Shown piece after piece: positions 1 to 8,224 of a stretch of 64,000 nucleotides of DNA. Both the position numbers and the translations under genes were made by a program. The notes beneath the pieces were generated by a model that was not told where the DNA came from, ran no database searches, and saw nothing but the letters and a program-made list of their open reading frames with translations. Within the stretch, counting starts at the first letter, position 1. Each line of letters starts with the position of its first letter. This DNA is from Gammaproteobacteria bacterium (GTDB lineage: Bacteria; Pseudomonadota; Gammaproteobacteria; Steroidobacterales; Steroidobacteraceae): assembly GCA_028293765.1 (NCBI GenBank), contig JAQGOG010000080.1, forward strand, positions 1 to 64,000. Reading direction: 5' to 3'.

Positions 1-345
1 GGGAGCAAACTGGCGCAATGGCGGCTGAAGCGAGCCATCGACTATGTCGAGGCCCGGCTCGACGAGCCCGTGAGTCTTGCCGATGTCGCTTCCTCGGCCG
101 GCCTCACGCGCATGCATTTCGCAGCACAATTCCGGGCAGCCACGGGCCTTCGACCTCACGAATACCTCTTGCGCCGCCGGATCGAGCGGGCTCAAGAGCT
201 GCTCGTCGGAACCGGCATGCCTCTGGTGGACGTCGCGCTATCGGTCGGGTTCCACAACCAGTCACACTTCACCAGCGTTTTCAAACGTTACGCGGGGCAA
301 CCACCGCGCGCGTGGCGCGAGTCTCGCGGCGTACAGACCGGATAG
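1..345 (+). CDS. AraC-family regulator, C-terminal part (cut by window edge)
   Basis: Only the last 114 codons are present; the frame is open from base 1, so the gene begins outside the window. The piece is a complete AraC-type double helix-turn-helix DNA-binding domain: the first helix pair around VSLADVASSAGLTRMHF and the second around LVDVALSVGFHNQSHF, closing with the usual FKRYAGQPPRAWR signature. It is almost identical to the C-terminus of the full regulator at 3626-4597, so the two are recent paralogues; the DNA just downstream of both genes is also related. The ligand-sensing half cannot be seen. It is followed on the same strand by a repeat element and a LuxR-type gene. The family call is secure, the target genes are unknown. 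Confidence 0.9.
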   Translation, partial: GSKLAQWRLKRAIDYVEARLDEPVSLADVASSAGLTRMHFAAQFRAATGLRPHEYLLRRRIERAQELLVGTGMPLVDVALSVGFHNQSHFTSVFKRYAGQPPRAWRESRGVQTG

Positions 346-481
346 TTCCTCTTACGGCGAGCGAGGGATGCCGCGGTAGGGTGCTCCGCGATGGCCTCAC
401 GGCGTGAGAAGGCATCAGTGCGGACGCTCTCGAGCGAGCACTGACGCTGTTGAAGCCGACCGTGAATACTCAGAGCAACCC

Positions 482-560
482 GGTGACTTTCCGGGACGTG
501 CAATTGGAAAATCGGACCGGCGATCACGGAAGATTCATTTGCACGCCAGGATCACAGTTC
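482..560 (+). repeat. Upstream repeat element, copy 1 of 3
   Basis: This non-coding stretch lies in the 337-base gap between the truncated AraC gene and the LuxR-type gene. It resembles 4669-4752 and 6968-7051, sharing the core GACGTGCAATTGGAAAATCG, a GGCGATC block and GGAAGATTCATTTGC. In this copy TTTCC and GGAAA flank the GACGTG core as short inverted arms. All three copies sit roughly 60-120 bases before a start codon, so a promoter or operator role is likely; this is inference. The rest of the gap shows only a TATAAT at 655-660 without a convincing -35 partner. Confidence 0.6.
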
Positions 561-682
561 CCCCTGGTCGGGGCGCGAAGTCCATGCCCGGCACTCGGGC
601 ATGGACATTGAGGATATCTGACACCGGCTCAGTACAGGACGAGCTCTCCGAGGATATAATAGCTGTGCCACGACCCTCTACA

Positions 683-1426
683 ATGACAGTGTTGATCGCC
701 CACTCCGACCCGCTGATATCGGCCGGACTCGCTGCAACTCTGCGCAAGCAACGACACTTCGAAGTAGCGGTTTGCAGCCCCGAATCGGCTGTCTCGCTTT
801 CGACGGTCAGTCATTTTCCTTCGCCGGACGTTGTTGTCGCGGACTACGATTCCGGATTGCGACTGACCGCGGCCAAACTCGAGTGGAGCCATCGAGTGAT
901 GATCCTGACCCATAATGACAGCGAGGCAAAGATTTGCCACGCACTAGAACTAGGTGCGCGCGGTTATCTGTTGCTCGGTTGCAGTCTGAAGGACCTGATG
1001 GACGGTCTTCGATCGGTACAGGGCGGTGGTATCGCGTTGGGGCCGCTGGTCGCCATCCGCATTACCGACAGGATGAAGCAGCAAGCGCTCACCAGACGAG
1101 AAGAGGACATCCTCGCGCAAATGATGCTGGGGCTGAGCAACAAAAGAATCGCTTCAAAACTCGCTGTGGCGGTCGGAACCGTAAAAACGCACGTCAAATC
1201 CGTTCTCATGAAGTTGGATGCGGCGAGCCGAACAGAAGCGGCTGCGATAGCGCAGCGTCGAGGGATTCTGCAAGACGAACGCGAACGGCCGTCGTTCGCA
1301 AAAAACAGCCCGGTTGCGCGAAAGCGGCCGCCAGTACGCGTTCATGATACAGCCCACCAAGGAGTGATTCGCCGCGGACAGCGTATAATTCTCCGCGACG
1401 ATGTCGCCGAGACGCCTCCGGGGTAG
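683..1426 (+). CDS. LuxR/NarL-type response-regulator-like protein
   Basis: A 247-residue two-domain regulator. Residues 1-120 look like a CheY-type receiver: hydrophobic strand MTVLIAHSDP at the start, VVVADYD near residue 54 as the possible phospho-acceptor site, and HRVMILTHND as the later strand. The acidic pocket is less canonical than usual, so phosphorylation is uncertain. Residues about 134-188 form a GerE/LuxR helix-turn-helix (LTRREEDILAQMMLGLSNKRIA, in two blocks, then VGTVKTHVKSV). A basic tail of about 55 residues follows that is not typical of the family. The frame is open upstream to 404, but homology begins at the ATG at 683. No sensor kinase lies nearby, so it is an orphan. 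It follows repeat copy 1. Confidence 0.8.
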   Translation: MTVLIAHSDPLISAGLAATLRKQRHFEVAVCSPESAVSLSTVSHFPSPDVVVADYDSGLRLTAAKLEWSHRVMILTHNDSEAKICHALELGARGYLLLGCSLKDLMDGLRSVQGGGIALGPLVAIRITDRMKQQALTRREEDILAQMMLGLSNKRIASKLAVAVGTVKTHVKSVLMKLDAASRTEAAAIAQRRGILQDERERPSFAKNSPVARKRPPVRVHDTAHQGVIRRGQRIILRDDVAETPPG

Positions 1427-1621
1427 CTTTCGCGACGAGGGGTGGATCGGGAACTCCGCCATATGCGGGCGCCCGACTCTGCGCAAGAGCCCCCAGTCGC
1501 TCGGACTATGAGTGCCTACTGGGTCATGAAATCGCTCCGCGACTTGGCGTGACCAGCTCAAGTAGGCTTGGCGGACGCGCAGCGCTCGCCGCACCGCATG
1601 GGTGCCGCCTGCCAGCCATCA

Positions 1622-2035
1622 CTACGCAGATGCAGTTGCCGACCTCGCCATCTGGTTGAGTGCGGCAGTCAGGACACTGACGGTCGCCCCGACATCGGGG
1701 TCCAGTCCGTGTCGTTTCGCGAGACAGTTCGGATCATTATACGAAAGCCATGTGATACCCGAGGCATCCTGCCAGACCAGAACTTTCAGCGGCAGGTCAA
1801 TCCCGATCGTCTGGACTAACTCCATCAGCGGAGTGCCGCTTCTTGCATTGCCAAAGATCAGTAGCTCGGTCGGCCGCAGGGACAGTCCAACGGCTGCGGC
1901 CCCGGCCGCATGATCGATATGCGCAAATGCGATCATGCCCCTTGCCCTGACCTCGGCCTCGAACCGGTTCATCGTCTCCTCCGGTCCGTAGCTGCTCCGT
2001 ATGGTTGTCAATTCGCCCACGGCCCTTGTTTCCAC
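1622..2035 (-). CDS. DUF302 family protein
   Basis: A 137-residue protein matching the DUF302 family: it has the TIRSSYGPEETMNRFEAEV opening, FAHIDHAAGAAAVG, the ELLIFGN block, and the closing LVWQDASG and WLSYND motifs. DUF302 proteins are small soluble proteins of unknown biochemical function. The longest reading starts at GTG (2035); an in-frame GTG at about 2020, preceded by AAGGG, is an alternative, and both keep the whole domain. It lies directly downstream of the broken regulator on the same strand, and that regulator's frame actually reads on through this region in another frame. It is convergent with the LuxR-type gene. Family call secure; start uncertain. Confidence 0.85.
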   Translation of the reverse strand: METRAVGELTTIRSSYGPEETMNRFEAEVRARGMIAFAHIDHAAGAAAVGLSLRPTELLIFGNARSGTPLMELVQTIGIDLPLKVLVWQDASGITWLSYNDPNCLAKRHGLDPDVGATVSVLTAALNQMARSATASA

Positions 2036-2159
2036 TCAAGTGGAGGGAGGCTTGATGAGATCCCTCGAGGCCGGGATGATCGCCTGGACGGCGCTGGGTC
2101 GTCTTGTCAGATCGCGCGGTCGATTGCCAAAACGCCGGGAGTCTGCTCTGCTCAGTCAT

Positions 2160-2179
2160 GCGCGGGAACCCGCCCGCGC
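2160..2179. repeat. GC hairpin at the regulator breakpoint
   Basis: A perfect 7-base inverted repeat, GCGCGGG and CCCGCGC with a 6-base loop. It sits one base beyond the point (about 2180/2181) where similarity between the truncated regulator and its intact paralogue at 17499-20381 stops. It may be a relic of the event that cut the gene, or a terminator-like structure for the remnant; neither is proven. Confidence 0.45.
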
Positions 2180-2180
2180 C

Positions 2181-3386
2181 TCGGCGCAGCAAGCACCGTT
2201 CGGCCTCAGACAGAAGTTCATAGCTCCAGTCGAGCGTCGCACGCAGCGTCTGATGCCGCGGCAGTGCGCTTCGGCGCCCGCCGGTCAACAGCCTGAATCG
2301 CTCGTCCAGGCGGGAAAGAGCCAGTTCGGGCCCGAGCATTGCGGCACGTGCCGCCGCAAACTCGATAGCGAGCGGGATACCGTCGAGGTGACGACAGATT
2401 GCGGCAATCGCTGGCAGGTTATGTCCGTGCGGCGAGAAGTCCGAGTCCAACGCCCTCGCCCTGGCGATGAATAGCTGTACGGCGCTGTGTCCCAGGACAA
2501 TGTCTGATTCCTCCTGATGCTGGCTCGGCACATCCAGCGGCGGAACGCGATAGACGTGTTCGCCCTCGATCCGCAGGACTTCGCGGCTCGTCGCCACGAT
2601 GGAAGTGGCCGGACACAAACGTACGACCGTTTCCGCCAGTCTGGCCGCCGCGTCGATGACATGTTCGCAATTATCGAGAACCAGGAGAAGCTTCTTTCCT
2701 CCGATAGCGCGGGCGACAGACTCCCCGGAAATCTCCTCGCCGCCCAGCCTCAGGCCCAGCACGCCCGCGACCATAGACGGGACCAGACCGGGATCCGACA
2801 GGGAAACCACATCAACGAGCCAACAGTCGCCGTTAAAGGCCGGGAACAGGTTGCGGGCAACCTCGAGCGCCAGCGTCGTTTTTCCAATCCCGCCGGGTCC
2901 AGTCAGCGTGATCTCTCGGTAGGCGCAGAGAAATTCCTGCAGCTGCCGCACGGCAGCGGTTCGGCCGATGACCTCAGATGCCGCCGCGGGTAAATTGGTC
3001 AGAAACGGTTGGACCGGCTTCCGCGTTGGATCCAGAGCAGCCGGGTCTGCCGGTGTGCTCTCCTTCCTGATCGTCCAGTTTCCCACCAGACGATAGCCAC
3101 GACCGAAGGACGTCCGCAGCGTTCCCCGATCGGGCCCGAGCGCCTTGCGTACCGCGGATATGTGAACCTGGAGCTTATTCTCCTCGACGATCGCGCCCGG
3201 CCAGACACGAGCCATGAGCTCGTCCTTGGTGACGAGTTCACCGGCCGACTGAACCAGAACCGCAAAGATCTGGAACGCACGGTTCCCCAGGGGAACAGCG
3301 ACTCCACGCGCCCGCAGTTCGTGGCGCGCGAGATCCAGCTCCCACCCGTCAGACTCGTACACCAGGTGTCGGCCCTGTGCAGGCAT
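2181..3386 (-). pseudogene. Truncated winged-helix / NB-ARC ATPase regulator
   Basis: The N-terminal ~400 residues of a paralogue of the 960-residue regulator at 17499-20381. It keeps an OmpR/PhoB-type winged helix (residues 1-105, ending TSFGRGYRLVG), a Walker A GPGGIGKT at about 162-169 and a Walker B KLLLVLDNCEH near 235. Similarity stops abruptly after RCLLRR; the frame then runs through unrelated sequence to 1797, overlapping the DUF302 gene. The whole C-terminal repeat half is missing. The start is placed at MPAQGRHLV to match the paralogue, although the frame is open to 3440. It could still make a winged-helix plus ATPase fragment, but loss of more than half the protein argues for a pseudogene. 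The breakpoint is marked by a small GC hairpin. Confidence 0.75.
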
Positions 3387-3625
3387 GCGCGTCAACCGTT
3401 GAGGTTTTTTCAGTCTAGGCAGCAACTCGACGGCACGCAAGAACCCGGCCGGTCAGGCGCTCGGGTCGCACGCATCGCTGGCGAAGGACATTGCTTTGCC
3501 ACGTAATCGATGCCGTTCAAGGCCAGTCATCCGCAGGCGCGCAGAACTTCTTCAGAATTGTTCAGCACCACCGCAAGGAATCGATCCACCCGCGAAAGTA
3601 AGATGCCGGATCAGCGAGGTGACCG

Positions 3626-4597
3626 ATGCACAGTTCCGACTGCCAGACAGGCTCTCCAGCCGCTTCAGTATTCGACGTGCACTGCAGCCCGATGCATCCC
3701 AAATACATCGTCGATGACGAGCGTGAGTGGCGAGTGCTGCGGCAGACCTCCGCGACGGCTTTATCAGCGTCGAAGGTGACCGCCACGCGATGGCATGCTG
3801 GCGGTAACCGTACGCTTGAGTTTGGAGCCGAAACAACCGCTGACTGCCACGTCGTCAAGATCGTGTTGCGGACCATGAATATTCGGTTCTCGGTGTCCGG
3901 CCGAACCGTGCAGGATGGTGTCATCACCCCCGGGACGGTCCACGTCACCGAGCCCACCGTACCCGTTCGTTGCCTCTTTCGTGGGCCTTACGATGTGCTG
4001 CATCTGTACGTACCTAACACTCTGATCGCCGAATACGCCCGCGACATGCCCGGTCACCTCGAACCGAGGCTTTGCACAGAGGTCGTTCCACGCAAGGACA
4101 TAGTGGTTGATTCGCTGGGGCGCGCTTTGCTTGACGCCAACCGGGTTGGCGGCTCGATCGGACAGACCTACGCGGACTGTATCAGCATGGCCATCGTCGC
4201 ACGGCTCCTGTCCTCGGCGAGCCGAGTGACCACTTCCGAGCGATCGAGGGGAAGCAAACTTGCACAATGGCGGCTGAAGCGGGCCATCGACTATGTCGAG
4301 GCCCGGCTCGACGAGCCCGTGAGCCTCGCCGATGTCGCTGCCTCCGCCGGCCTCACGCGCATGCATTTCGCAGCACAGTTCAGGGCTGCCACGGGCCTTC
4401 GGCCGCACGAATACCTCTTGCGCCGCCGGATCGAGCGGGCTCAAGAGATGCTCGTCCGAACCGGCATGTCGCTGGTGGATGTCGCGCTGTCGGTCGGATT
4501 CCAAACCCAGTCACACTTCACCAGCGTCTTCAAACGCTACGCGGGGCAACCCCCGCGCGCGTGGCGCGAGTCCCATGGTGTACCGATCACGGCATGA
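3626..4597 (+). CDS. AraC-family transcriptional regulator
   Basis: A 323-residue regulator with an AraC-binding-like N-terminal sensing half (about residues 30-215) and a C-terminal AraC double helix-turn-helix (about 220-320) nearly identical to the fragment at 1-345. The start is supported by GAGGTG five bases before the ATG at 3626. It lies immediately upstream of, and in the same direction as, the PQQ dehydrogenase and efflux genes, with repeat copy 2 in between, so control of that run is the obvious hypothesis. The ligand is unknown. The duplication with the left-edge gene extends about 150 bases past the stop codon. Confidence 0.92.
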   Translation: MHSSDCQTGSPAASVFDVHCSPMHPKYIVDDEREWRVLRQTSATALSASKVTATRWHAGGNRTLEFGAETTADCHVVKIVLRTMNIRFSVSGRTVQDGVITPGTVHVTEPTVPVRCLFRGPYDVLHLYVPNTLIAEYARDMPGHLEPRLCTEVVPRKDIVVDSLGRALLDANRVGGSIGQTYADCISMAIVARLLSSASRVTTSERSRGSKLAQWRLKRAIDYVEARLDEPVSLADVAASAGLTRMHFAAQFRAATGLRPHEYLLRRRIERAQEMLVRTGMSLVDVALSVGFQTQSHFTSVFKRYAGQPPRAWRESHGVPITA

Positions 4598-4668
4598 AAA
4601 TGGAATCAGCGGGGACGCTCGAGCGGGCAGTTCGCTGTTGGATCCGACGGTCAACACTTCGAGCAACT

Positions 4669-4752
4669 GGTGATTTATCCGGACGTGCAATTGAACAATC
4701 GGAGCGGCGATCAGGGAAGATTCAGTTGCGACCCGGGATCAAGGTTCTCCTG
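4669..4752 (+). repeat. Upstream repeat element, copy 2 of 3
   Basis: It lies between the AraC stop and the PQQ dehydrogenase start, 63 bases before the latter. It shares GGACGTGCAATTG, AATCGGAGCGGCGATC, GGAAGATTCA and the terminal GGGATCAAGGTTCTCCTG with the other copies; the last block is closest to copy 3. The TTTCC/GGAAA arms seen in the other copies are degraded here. A shared regulatory region for an AraC regulator is a reasonable inference. Confidence 0.6.
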
Positions 4753-4815
4753 AACTCAACGTGTTCGATGTCCACGACTCACCCGTGGAGGCTGGCAGCA
4801 CTGTGGGAGAGAGGA

Positions 4816-6921
4816 ATGAGCTTTCCGATGAGCGGGTTCGTGCGGGCCAGTTTGCTGGGGCCGTGTCTGGCGGCAACGGCCCTGGCTGTGGCGACTCCGG
4901 CCGGAATCGACAACGCCGCCCTGGCCAATGAAGCCGATGGCGCCAATTGGGCCGCGTATGGCCGCGGCTTCAGCGAGCAGCACTACAGTCCGCTGCGGCA
5001 AATCAATGCGAGCAACGTCTCCCGCCTCGGCCTGGCCTGGTCGCTCGACCTGTCTTTCAGCAACTTCACCACGACGGCGCCGCTCGAAGTCGATGGCGTG
5101 ATCTATTTCTCGCCCGGTGTTTCGGAAGTTCACGCGGTCGATGCCAGGAGCGGCAAAGAACGCTGGCGCTACGACCCCGAGGTCTACAAGGTTGCCGACC
5201 AGAAGATGCGCACCTCCTGGGGCACACGCGGCTTGGCCTTCTGGAAGGGGAAGGTCTACCTCGGCACCCGTGACGGCCGCTTGATCGCAATCAACGCCAA
5301 AACCGGCAAGCCGGTGTGGAGCGTGATGACGGTCGATCCGGATGACCACCGTTACATTACCGGCGCACCGCGCGTCTTCAATGGCAAGGTGATCATCGGT
5401 CATGGCGGCGGCGAATACGGTGCGACACGCGGCTACGTCACGGCCTACGATGCGGAGTCCGGCAAGCCGCTGTGGCGCTTCTACACCGTACCGGGCGACC
5501 CGGCGCGCGGATTCGAGAGCCCGGCCATGGAACTGGCCGCAAAGACCTGGAACGGCGAATGGTGGAGACACGGTGGCGGCGGTGCGGTCTGGAATGCGAT
5601 GACTTACGACGCGCAATTCAACCGGATCTACATCGGCACGGGCAACGGCGCACCGTGGAACCAGAAAATCCGCAGCCCGGGCGGCGGCGACAACTTGTTC
5701 ATCTGTTCCATCGTCGCACTCGATGCCGATACCGGTAATTATGTCTGGCATTACCAGGTCAATCCGGGCGACACCTGGGATTTCGATGCTTCGCTCGACA
5801 TCGAACTGGCAACTCTCGACATAGCCGGCAAACCGCGCCAGGTGATCCTCCACGCGTCGAAGAGCGGCTTCTTCTACGTCATCGACCGCGCAACCGGGAA
5901 GCTGATTTCGGCCCAGAAATTCGGCCATGTCACCTGGGCCGAGCGCATCGACTTGGCCACTGGCCGTCCTGTCGAGACCCCGAATGCGCGCTTACCTGCG
6001 GGTGAGGCGCTGATCTGGCCAGGCCCGACTGGAGCGCACGACTGGCAGCCGATGTCCTTCAACAGGGACACGGGATTGGTCTACATCCCCGTCATCGACC
6101 TGCCGGGCCTTTACAGTGACAAGGGCATCGACCCGGCGCGGTGGAAGGCACCGAAGGATGTGGAAGCCGCCTTCGGTTTCAACGCAGACAACACCGACAC
6201 GCCAATGAACGCGGGCAGCAGTGCCCTCGTGGCGTGGAATCCGGTGCAGCAGAAGGCTGTATGGAGCGTACCGACACCTGGTATCCAGGCCGGTGGCACG
6301 ATGACCACTGCCGGCAATCTAGTGTTCCAGGGCCAGATGGATGGCAGGTTCAAGGCTTACGCCGCCGACAGCGGCAAGCCGCTCTGGTCCTTCTACATGG
6401 CGAACGGCGTGCTCGCGCCGCCGATTACCTATAGCGTCGGCGGCAGGCAGTACGTCTCCGTGTTGACCGGCGTCAACGGCCAGCCGTCCATTTTTGGCTC
6501 GCCCGTCGCCCAGTTCGGCTGGCAGGCGCGGGTCCATGCCAAGCGCTTGTTGACCTTTGTCATCGATGGCAAGGCTGAGCTCGCCGCCAGCGCGCCGCCG
6601 GCGCCTGTGGTGCCGCTCGACGATCCGCAGTTCAAAATCGATACGGCCCGCGCCGAGAAGGGCAAAGAACTGTTCTTGGAAAAGCTGTGTTCGATGTGCC
6701 ACGGCTTTGGGGCGATCGCGGGAGGTGGCGCTCCGGACTTGCGCGCCTCGCCCCTCACACTAAGTCCAGAGACTTTCGCGCAAGTGGTACAGGGCGGCAT
6801 TCTGCAAGCCAGGGGCATGCCGCGCTACCCCGAGCTCAGTGATGCCGACTTGCAGAGCTTGATCCACTATCTACGCGCCAGAGCGCGGGAGTCATTGGCG
6901 GCCACCAACAAGCCTCAATGA
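4816..6921 (+). CDS. PQQ-dependent dehydrogenase with C-terminal cytochrome c domain
   Basis: A 701-residue quinohemoprotein. A signal peptide occupies residues 1 to ~35, an eight-bladed PQQ propeller about 45-570 (repeated AYDAESGKPLWRF-type tryptophan-docking motifs; WDFDAS as the likely catalytic aspartate region), and a class I cytochrome c domain about 600-700 with the heme motif CSMCH at 625-629. Enzymes of this build oxidise alcohols or related substrates in the periplasm and pass electrons through the heme to the respiratory chain. The vicinal Cys-Cys disulfide of classic PQQ alcohol dehydrogenases is not seen; the matching place reads TSWGTRG. The start at 4816 is preceded closely by GAGAGG; an ATG at 4828 is an alternative. 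Substrate unknown. Confidence 0.9.
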   Translation: MSFPMSGFVRASLLGPCLAATALAVATPAGIDNAALANEADGANWAAYGRGFSEQHYSPLRQINASNVSRLGLAWSLDLSFSNFTTTAPLEVDGVIYFSPGVSEVHAVDARSGKERWRYDPEVYKVADQKMRTSWGTRGLAFWKGKVYLGTRDGRLIAINAKTGKPVWSVMTVDPDDHRYITGAPRVFNGKVIIGHGGGEYGATRGYVTAYDAESGKPLWRFYTVPGDPARGFESPAMELAAKTWNGEWWRHGGGGAVWNAMTYDAQFNRIYIGTGNGAPWNQKIRSPGGGDNLFICSIVALDADTGNYVWHYQVNPGDTWDFDASLDIELATLDIAGKPRQVILHASKSGFFYVIDRATGKLISAQKFGHVTWAERIDLATGRPVETPNARLPAGEALIWPGPTGAHDWQPMSFNRDTGLVYIPVIDLPGLYSDKGIDPARWKAPKDVEAAFGFNADNTDTPMNAGSSALVAWNPVQQKAVWSVPTPGIQAGGTMTTAGNLVFQGQMDGRFKAYAADSGKPLWSFYMANGVLAPPITYSVGGRQYVSVLTGVNGQPSIFGSPVAQFGWQARVHAKRLLTFVIDGKAELAASAPPAPVVPLDDPQFKIDTARAEKGKELFLEKLCSMCHGFGAIAGGGAPDLRASPLTLSPETFAQVVQGGILQARGMPRYPELSDADLQSLIHYLRARARESLAATNKPQ

Positions 6922-6967
6922 GCCGGAGCGACCCGAGGCGCGACCGCTCCAGACCCGCTGCAGAATT

Positions 6968-7051
6968 GGTGATTTTTCCTGACGTGCGATTGGAAAATCG
7001 GAGCGGCGATCCCGGAAGATTCATTTACGCCGCGGGACCAAGGTTCTTCTG
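6968..7051 (+). repeat. Upstream repeat element, copy 3 of 3
   Basis: It sits between the PQQ dehydrogenase and the deacetylase-like gene, 57 bases before the latter's start. It has the clearest inverted arms of the three: TTTTCC, a 12-base spacer containing GACGTGC, then GGAAAA. It shares AATCGGAGCGGCGATC, GGAAGATTCATTT and CAAGGTTCTTCTG with the others. Its place inside an otherwise co-directional gene run suggests an internal promoter. Confidence 0.6.
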
Positions 7052-7108
7052 CTCGGGGTGCAAACGACGCCGTTCCGCAAACAAGTAAATGATGAGGAGA
7101 GTACCAGC

Positions 7109-8140
7109 ATGTCGGAATCCCGATTCACCCATGACGGGCGCCAAGTCTCGCGCAGGACGCTTCTCGCGGCGGCCGCAGCGTCAGCAATCCCGATGGCAGT
7201 TCATGGGAAGTCGGTCAATCAGAATGCAACGAACGAGGCGCGCATGCCCAACGCAACTTCAACGTGGCCTCACGGCGCCCGGTTGGCCGTGAGCTTCTCG
7301 CTCATGTTCGAAGCCGGCGGGCAGCCCATCTCAGGCGCGGGCGGTGTGATTCCGGATCCTATCCAGAAGGGCAGCCCCGACCTGCCGACGAATGCCTTCT
7401 TCGAGTACGGTATCTATGAAGGAATCCCCCGGCTCCTCGACTTGTTCGACAAGCACCGGATCAAGATGTCGTCATTCATGATCGGCGGCGCAGTCGACAA
7501 AGCCCCCGACCTGGCACGCGAGATCGTCAGGCGCGGACACGAGGCTGCCGCGCATGGCCGCACCTGGGAGAACAGCTACGCGCTGGACGCGGACGCGGAA
7601 CGGCGGTTCATCGCGGACGGAGTGGAAAGCATCGTAAAGGCCACGGGCGAGCAGCCTATAGGTTGGAACGCGTACTGGATGCGCAATTCGCCGAGAACCT
7701 TGGACATTCTGCAAAGCCTCGGATTCCTGTACCAAATAGACGAACCGAGCCGCGACGAGCCTTTCATAGTCACCTTGAAGGGCGGCGACTTCGTGACGGT
7801 CCCGTATACATTTCATCTCAACGACATTGTTTCCTTCCCTTTCGTCGGCTGGAGTGCAGCAGCCTACGAGCAAGCACTGCGCGACGAGTTCGACCAACTT
7901 TACGAGGAAGGCAGCCATCGTCGCCGCATGATGGTCGTCAGCCTGCACGATCGCATCTCAGGTCACGCAAACCGCGTACGCAGTCTCGACCGATTTCTGA
8001 CTTACGCGCGGTCGAAGCCCGACGTGTGGTTTGCGCGAAAGGATGAAATTGCGCGCTGGGCCCTCTCCAATCGAAGCTCAACGCCGATCGAAAGACGCGG
8101 TCCGCCGACGGTCACTGGGCTACCCGGTTCGGCAGCCTAG
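7109..8140 (+). CDS. Tat-exported polysaccharide deacetylase-like protein
   Basis: A 343-residue protein starting at the ATG after GAGGAGA. Residues 10-35 form a twin-arginine signal (VSRRTLLAAAAAS), so it is exported folded. The body matches the polysaccharide deacetylase / PuuE-like branch of carbohydrate esterase family 4: IPRLLDLFDKHRIKMSSF, GHEAAAHGRTWEN, a WNAYWMRNSPRTL block and SLHDRISGHANRV. The usual first-strand aspartate motif is replaced by SFSLMFEAGG, and the second histidine of the usual HxxxH pair is a tryptophan (HGRTW). The metal site is therefore either that of a divergent subfamily or lost. It could act on cell-surface glycans or on cyclic amide substrates; the sequence does not decide. 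Confidence 0.8.
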   Translation: MSESRFTHDGRQVSRRTLLAAAAASAIPMAVHGKSVNQNATNEARMPNATSTWPHGARLAVSFSLMFEAGGQPISGAGGVIPDPIQKGSPDLPTNAFFEYGIYEGIPRLLDLFDKHRIKMSSFMIGGAVDKAPDLAREIVRRGHEAAAHGRTWENSYALDADAERRFIADGVESIVKATGEQPIGWNAYWMRNSPRTLDILQSLGFLYQIDEPSRDEPFIVTLKGGDFVTVPYTFHLNDIVSFPFVGWSAAAYEQALRDEFDQLYEEGSHRRRMMVVSLHDRISGHANRVRSLDRFLTYARSKPDVWFARKDEIARWALSNRSSTPIERRGPPTVTGLPGSAA

Positions 8141-8224
8141 CGTTTCGTGTAACCCACCGACGGCGCGCGGAGCGTGATGGGTACACCAGGCATGAGGACG
8201 TCTCTATCTCGAGGAGCCAATGAA

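Noticed and set aside
655-660. TATAAT before the LuxR-type gene as a promoter
   Set aside because: The -10 is perfect but no -35-like hexamer lies at 16-18 bases, and the position is close to the start codon. Not listed as a feature.
1492-1523. Inverted CCCAGT/ACTGGG after the LuxR-type gene as a terminator
   Set aside because: Six-base arms around 20 bases with no T-run are easily expected by chance.
1797-2180. C-terminal extension of the truncated regulator frame
   Set aside because: The open frame continues to 1797, but it loses all similarity to the paralogue and overlaps the DUF302 gene in another frame, so it is treated as read-through past a break.
8147-8186. Hairpin GTGT-A-ACCCA / TGGGTACAC between the deacetylase and DoxX genes
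   Set aside because: The stem has a bulge and a 21-base loop; too weak to call an attenuator or terminator.
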